From a virus: 55,945 nt of DNA. The stretch covers positions 1 to 55,945 of IMG/VR virus record IMGVR_UViG_3300044491_002553. The stretch is one strand, 5' to 3'. The notes beneath the pieces were generated by a model that searched no databases, was not told the DNA's origin, and saw only the letters and a list, made by a program, of their open reading frames with translations. Position 1 is the stretch's first letter, and every line of letters begins with the position of its first letter. Position numbers and translations under genes: made by a program. Shown one piece after another: positions 54,929 to 55,945 of the stretch.

Positions 54929-55513
54929 ATGAAAGAATTTGCATTTATATTAGGTAACGGTATATCTAGACTTGAAGTTGAACTTTCTGGTTTGCAACCA
55001 CGTGGCAAAATTTTTGGTTGTAATCGCTTGTATCAAGAATTTGCTCCTGATATATTGGTAAGCACAGATCCAGGCATGGCAACAGAAATACAAACCTGTG
55101 GTTACAGTGACAACAATACACATTACACCAGACAACATCAAATTTTACCCAACAGTAAAAGTGTTGCTATTCCTGAAAGTTTCAGTGGAATGAGCAGTGG
55201 TCCTGTTGCACTAAGTCTAGCACTACAGGAACACTTTCCATATTGTTTTTTAATAGGTTTTGATCTAAAAGGTGTAAACAATTTAATCAACAACATTTAC
55301 GCAGGTACAGAACACTATAGACCAAAAGGTGTTGATAATACTTTTTTTGGAAATTGGGTAAATCAAATAGAATCTCTGCTACAAAAACACCCAGATCAAA
55401 GAGTCATACATGTCAATCCGTTTGATAACTTTACACCTGACGATTGGAGTAAATATAATAACTTCAGCACAATGAGTTTATCCAGTTTTTATGATATGAT
55501 AAATAATATGTAA
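54929..55513 (+). CDS. Conserved phage protein of unknown function
   Basis: A 194-residue soluble protein with a Rossmann-like start FILGNGISRLEVELS, followed by GKIFGCNRLYQEFAPDILVSTDPGM and a SSGPVALSLALQ stretch. Related proteins occur in marine phages, and the GNGxSR pattern recalls glycan/nucleotide-binding families such as motility-accessory-type proteins, but I would not assign a function. It is expressed from the consensus promoter embedded in the terminator hairpin, with a ~23-base U-rich leader. Confidence 0.6.
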   Translation: MKEFAFILGNGISRLEVELSGLQPRGKIFGCNRLYQEFAPDILVSTDPGMATEIQTCGYSDNNTHYTRQHQILPNSKSVAIPESFSGMSSGPVALSLALQEHFPYCFLIGFDLKGVNNLINNIYAGTEHYRPKGVDNTFFGNWVNQIESLLQKHPDQRVIHVNPFDNFTPDDWSKYNNFSTMSLSSFYDMINNM

Positions 55514-55525
55514 AGAGATAATAGA

Positions 55526-55945
55526 ATGAGCCAAACAAAAAGAATAACTGGAAATTATACCATTAAAGCCACAGGCGGAACTGTTGTTGACAGTGCATTA
55601 GAAGTCACTGGAAACTTAACAGTTACAGGTACAACAACCACAGTAAGCACAACAAATACTGCAATTCAAGACAGAATTGTTGTATACAATAGTGGTGAAA
55701 TTGGTGCAGGCGTAACCGGAAGATACGCAGGTATAGAGGTTGATAGAGGTAGTGTAGGTAATGCACAATTAGTATTTGACGAAAATGATGATAAATTTAA
55801 AATTAGTACTGACGGCGGTAGTAGTTTTAATAGTTTACTTGTTGTTAGTTCTTCAGGATTGACTGAAGTATTAGATGATACAACTCCTCAACTTGGGGGT
55901 GACTTAGATGTAAATGGTAAAAATATTATCAGTGCTAGTACAAAT
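55526..55945 (+). CDS. Tail fibre protein, N-terminal part (cut by window edge)
   Basis: An open frame of 140 codons starts 12 bases after the preceding gene and runs off the right edge. The start MSQTKRITGNYTIKATGG is followed by EVTGNLTVTGTTTTVST and ending near NGKNIISA, the shaft pattern of the long fibre (which has LTVTGNLTVQGTTTT). It is therefore a second fibre-type gene outside the main fibre block. Its length and tip are not visible. Confidence 0.75.
   Translation, partial: MSQTKRITGNYTIKATGGTVVDSALEVTGNLTVTGTTTTVSTTNTAIQDRIVVYNSGEIGAGVTGRYAGIEVDRGSVGNAQLVFDENDDKFKISTDGGSSFNSLLVVSSSGLTEVLDDTTPQLGGDLDVNGKNIISASTN

Noticed and set aside
1-55945. CRISPR arrays, insertion sequences, integrase or attachment sites
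   Set aside because: No spaced direct repeats, transposase, integrase or terminal inverted repeats were seen on reading; the phage appears to be strictly lytic in this window.

Overview
This AT-rich window is part of the genome of a T4-like contractile-tailed phage. It carries a T4-type virion set (portal gp20, prohead protease gp21, scaffold gp22, capsid gp23, baseplate gp5, gp6, gp25, gp26, gp48, gp53), the recombination pair gp46/gp47 and a gp55-like late sigma factor. The gene order, the 2OG-oxygenase, radical-SAM and glycosyltransferase accessory genes and the fibre types resemble marine T4-like cyanophages and pelagiphages. A phage-encoded Gram-negative outer-membrane porin points to a Gram-negative marine host; a SAR11-type host would fit, but the sequence does not prove it.

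Layout. Positions 1-5298 (minus strand) hold accessory enzymes: two radical-SAM proteins (one cut by the window edge), three glycosyltransferase-like proteins, a 2OG-Fe(II) oxygenase and small unknowns. Positions 5359-34462 (minus) form the baseplate and tail-fibre block, transcribed leftwards: gp48, gp53, a gp27-like hub, gp5, gp25, gp6, a 4364-residue giant, then four fibre or virion proteins. At about 34.5 kb transcription diverges: a T4-type late promoter faces left and an extended -10 sigma70 promoter faces right. Positions 34535-42938 (plus) read gp55, gp47, an amidinotransferase-like enzyme, gp46, a small basic protein, a radical SAM / PP-loop ATPase / radical SAM cassette and a GIY-YIG endonuclease. 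A gene-free stretch of about 480 bp rich in hairpins follows (42939-43416) and looks like a structured RNA.

Positions 43417-44670 hold a small plus-strand gene meeting two minus-strand baseplate genes (gp26 and a gp51-position protein). Positions 44741-52528 (plus) are the head block: a tape-measure-like protein, gp20, two prohead-core proteins, gp21, gp22 and gp23, ended by a strong terminator. The porin (52690-53679) is a self-contained cassette with its own late promoter, bounded by terminators. A minus-strand sulfotransferase, a small virion protein, a conserved unknown and the start of another fibre gene close the window.

Working together: host-type promoters (TTGACA, 17 bp, TATAAT, several with extended -10) appear to drive gp55 and the recombination/modification operon; gp55 would then read TATAAATA-type late promoters in front of virion genes and the porin. 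The most novel parts are the radical SAM/PP-loop/radical SAM cassette coupled to an amidinotransferase, the porin cassette, the RNA-like region beside the GIY-YIG gene, and a terminator whose hairpin loop is the -10 box of the next promoter.
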